A stretch of DNA of 64,000 nucleotides. Origin: CALNYX01 sp942490925 (lineage in GTDB: Bacteria; Chlamydiota; Chlamydiia; Chlamydiales; JAAKFR01). How positions within the stretch are numbered: the first letter of the stretch is position 1; every line of letters starts with the position of its first letter. The stretch lies in NCBI GenBank assembly GCA_942490925.1, contig CALNYX010000057.1, positions 1 to 64,000 on the forward strand, given 5' to 3'. Both the position numbers and the translations under genes were made by a program. This document shows, one piece after another, positions 63,641 through 64,000 of this stretch. The notes beneath the pieces are model-generated. The model was not told the DNA's origin. It searched no databases and worked only from the letters and a program-made list of their open reading frames with translations.

Positions 63641-64000
63641 TTTCAACATAAGCCGAGTCGTAACAAACACCCCAACGGCCATCTGCGTCCTTGCTTTCTA
63701 TAATGATTTCACGTTTTTTGTTACGGGTATCAGTAAAAGTTATAATATCACCTTTCTTTAATCTGGCAAACCATTCTTCATCAATCGGCAGAATAGCTGT
63801 GGCTGTGTCGTCCGGTGGATTAATTCCCGGAGGTGCCAGCCATATTTTTGCCGGATTAACTACATTGCCCAGTGCATTTCGCTTCGGTTTTATATGTATT
63901 ACTTTGGGACCCGGCTTCATACTTCCTGTCCTCAATTTTGGTCCACCCAGGTCCATCATTACCCGGCATTTCTTTTTGGTAATTTTTCGGGCTTGTTTCA
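63640..64000 (-). CDS. bacterial-type pyruvate kinase, partial
   Basis: An open frame enters from the right edge of the window and reads leftward for about 118 residues of pyruvate-kinase-like protein: KKKCRVMMDLGGPKLRTG, the conserved strand with the D-L-x-G-P-K-x-R-x-G signature, then an inserted B-domain-like part (IWLAPPGINPPDD, WFARLKKGDIITFTD). The P-K-R-N and long B-domain style resembles the divergent pyruvate kinase family of Bacteroidota and some other bacteria, as remembered. At 63640 it fuses in frame to 22 residues of ADP-ribosylglycohydrolase fossil and stops at 63579. AT-rich codons and lack of introns differ from the rest of the window. Contaminant/assembly chimera or recent transfer are the alternatives. 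Confidence 0.7.

Overview
The window looks like nuclear DNA of a photosynthetic stramenopile, most probably a pennate diatom. The sequence evidence is: genes with short GT-AG introns (about 80-160 bp); secreted proteins with P/T/S-rich stretches and R-x-L-Q motifs; a PPR protein whose leader has the A-F type cleavage site of diatom plastid proteins; and a GT47 exostosin, an HNK-1-type sulfotransferase and a papain-type protease with a hydrophobic tail. Species is not assigned.

The window is a mosaic of two textures. Ordinary gene blocks of balanced composition lie at about 10.8-23.7, 25.0-30.7, 41.6-50.5 and 53.5-60.8 kb. Between them are 'islands' (about 0.8-3.7, 5.2-10.5, 24.0-24.8, 30.8-41.5, 50.9-53.1, 57.0-57.5 and 60.8-63.6 kb). 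These are rich in GC, TG and CA, poor in TA, open in many frames on both strands, and carry nearly all runs of nine or more G/C. Island stretches can be aligned to normal sequence elsewhere in the window. At 62.7-63.6 kb there are fossil pieces of the ADP-ribosylglycohydrolase locus at 25.1-26.8 kb and of the intergenic DNA at 58.6 kb. Their differences are mostly A-to-G and T-to-C transitions. The islands therefore appear to be duplicated DNA being driven toward GC, the opposite of RIP. I regard this as the main candidate for an undescribed process here.

Layout: 0-0.8 kb, hairpin cluster and AT-rich DNA; 0.8-3.7, island; 3.8-7.5, broken minus-strand repetitive gene; 7.6-10.5, island with palindromic MITE-like units; 10.8-11.7, broken gene; 11.8-23.7, eight genes (HAD phosphatase, LRR-like, two-domain secreted protein, PPR, GNAT, ABHD10-like hydrolase, sulfotransferase, exostosin); 24.0-24.8, island; 25.1-26.4, damaged ADP-ribosylglycohydrolase; 27-30.7, SnoaL-like fragment, F-box gene and uncertain exons; 30.8-41.5, large island region with an amino-acid transporter pseudogene, a repeat-rich long ORF and several tandem repeats; 43.4-45.7, 772-aa secreted acidic repeat protein; 45.9-48.0, 5'-truncated LINE with an extra 3' ORF and (TATG)20 tail; 48.7-48.9, 132-bp palindrome; 51-52.3, two-bHLH ORF; 53.6-54.5, sulfotransferase pseudogene; 54.7-56.8, six-exon secreted protein with a 953-bp internal duplication; 58.2-60.6, small secreted protein and papain-like protease; 60.8-63.6, island; 63.64-64.0, abrupt switch to bacterial-type pyruvate kinase coding sequence.

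The intact genes suggest a theme of secretion and cell-surface matrix (sulfotransferases, GT47, RXL-type and GPI-tailed proteins, protease) beside a plastid RNA-binding protein. Nothing indicates an operon or shared pathway.
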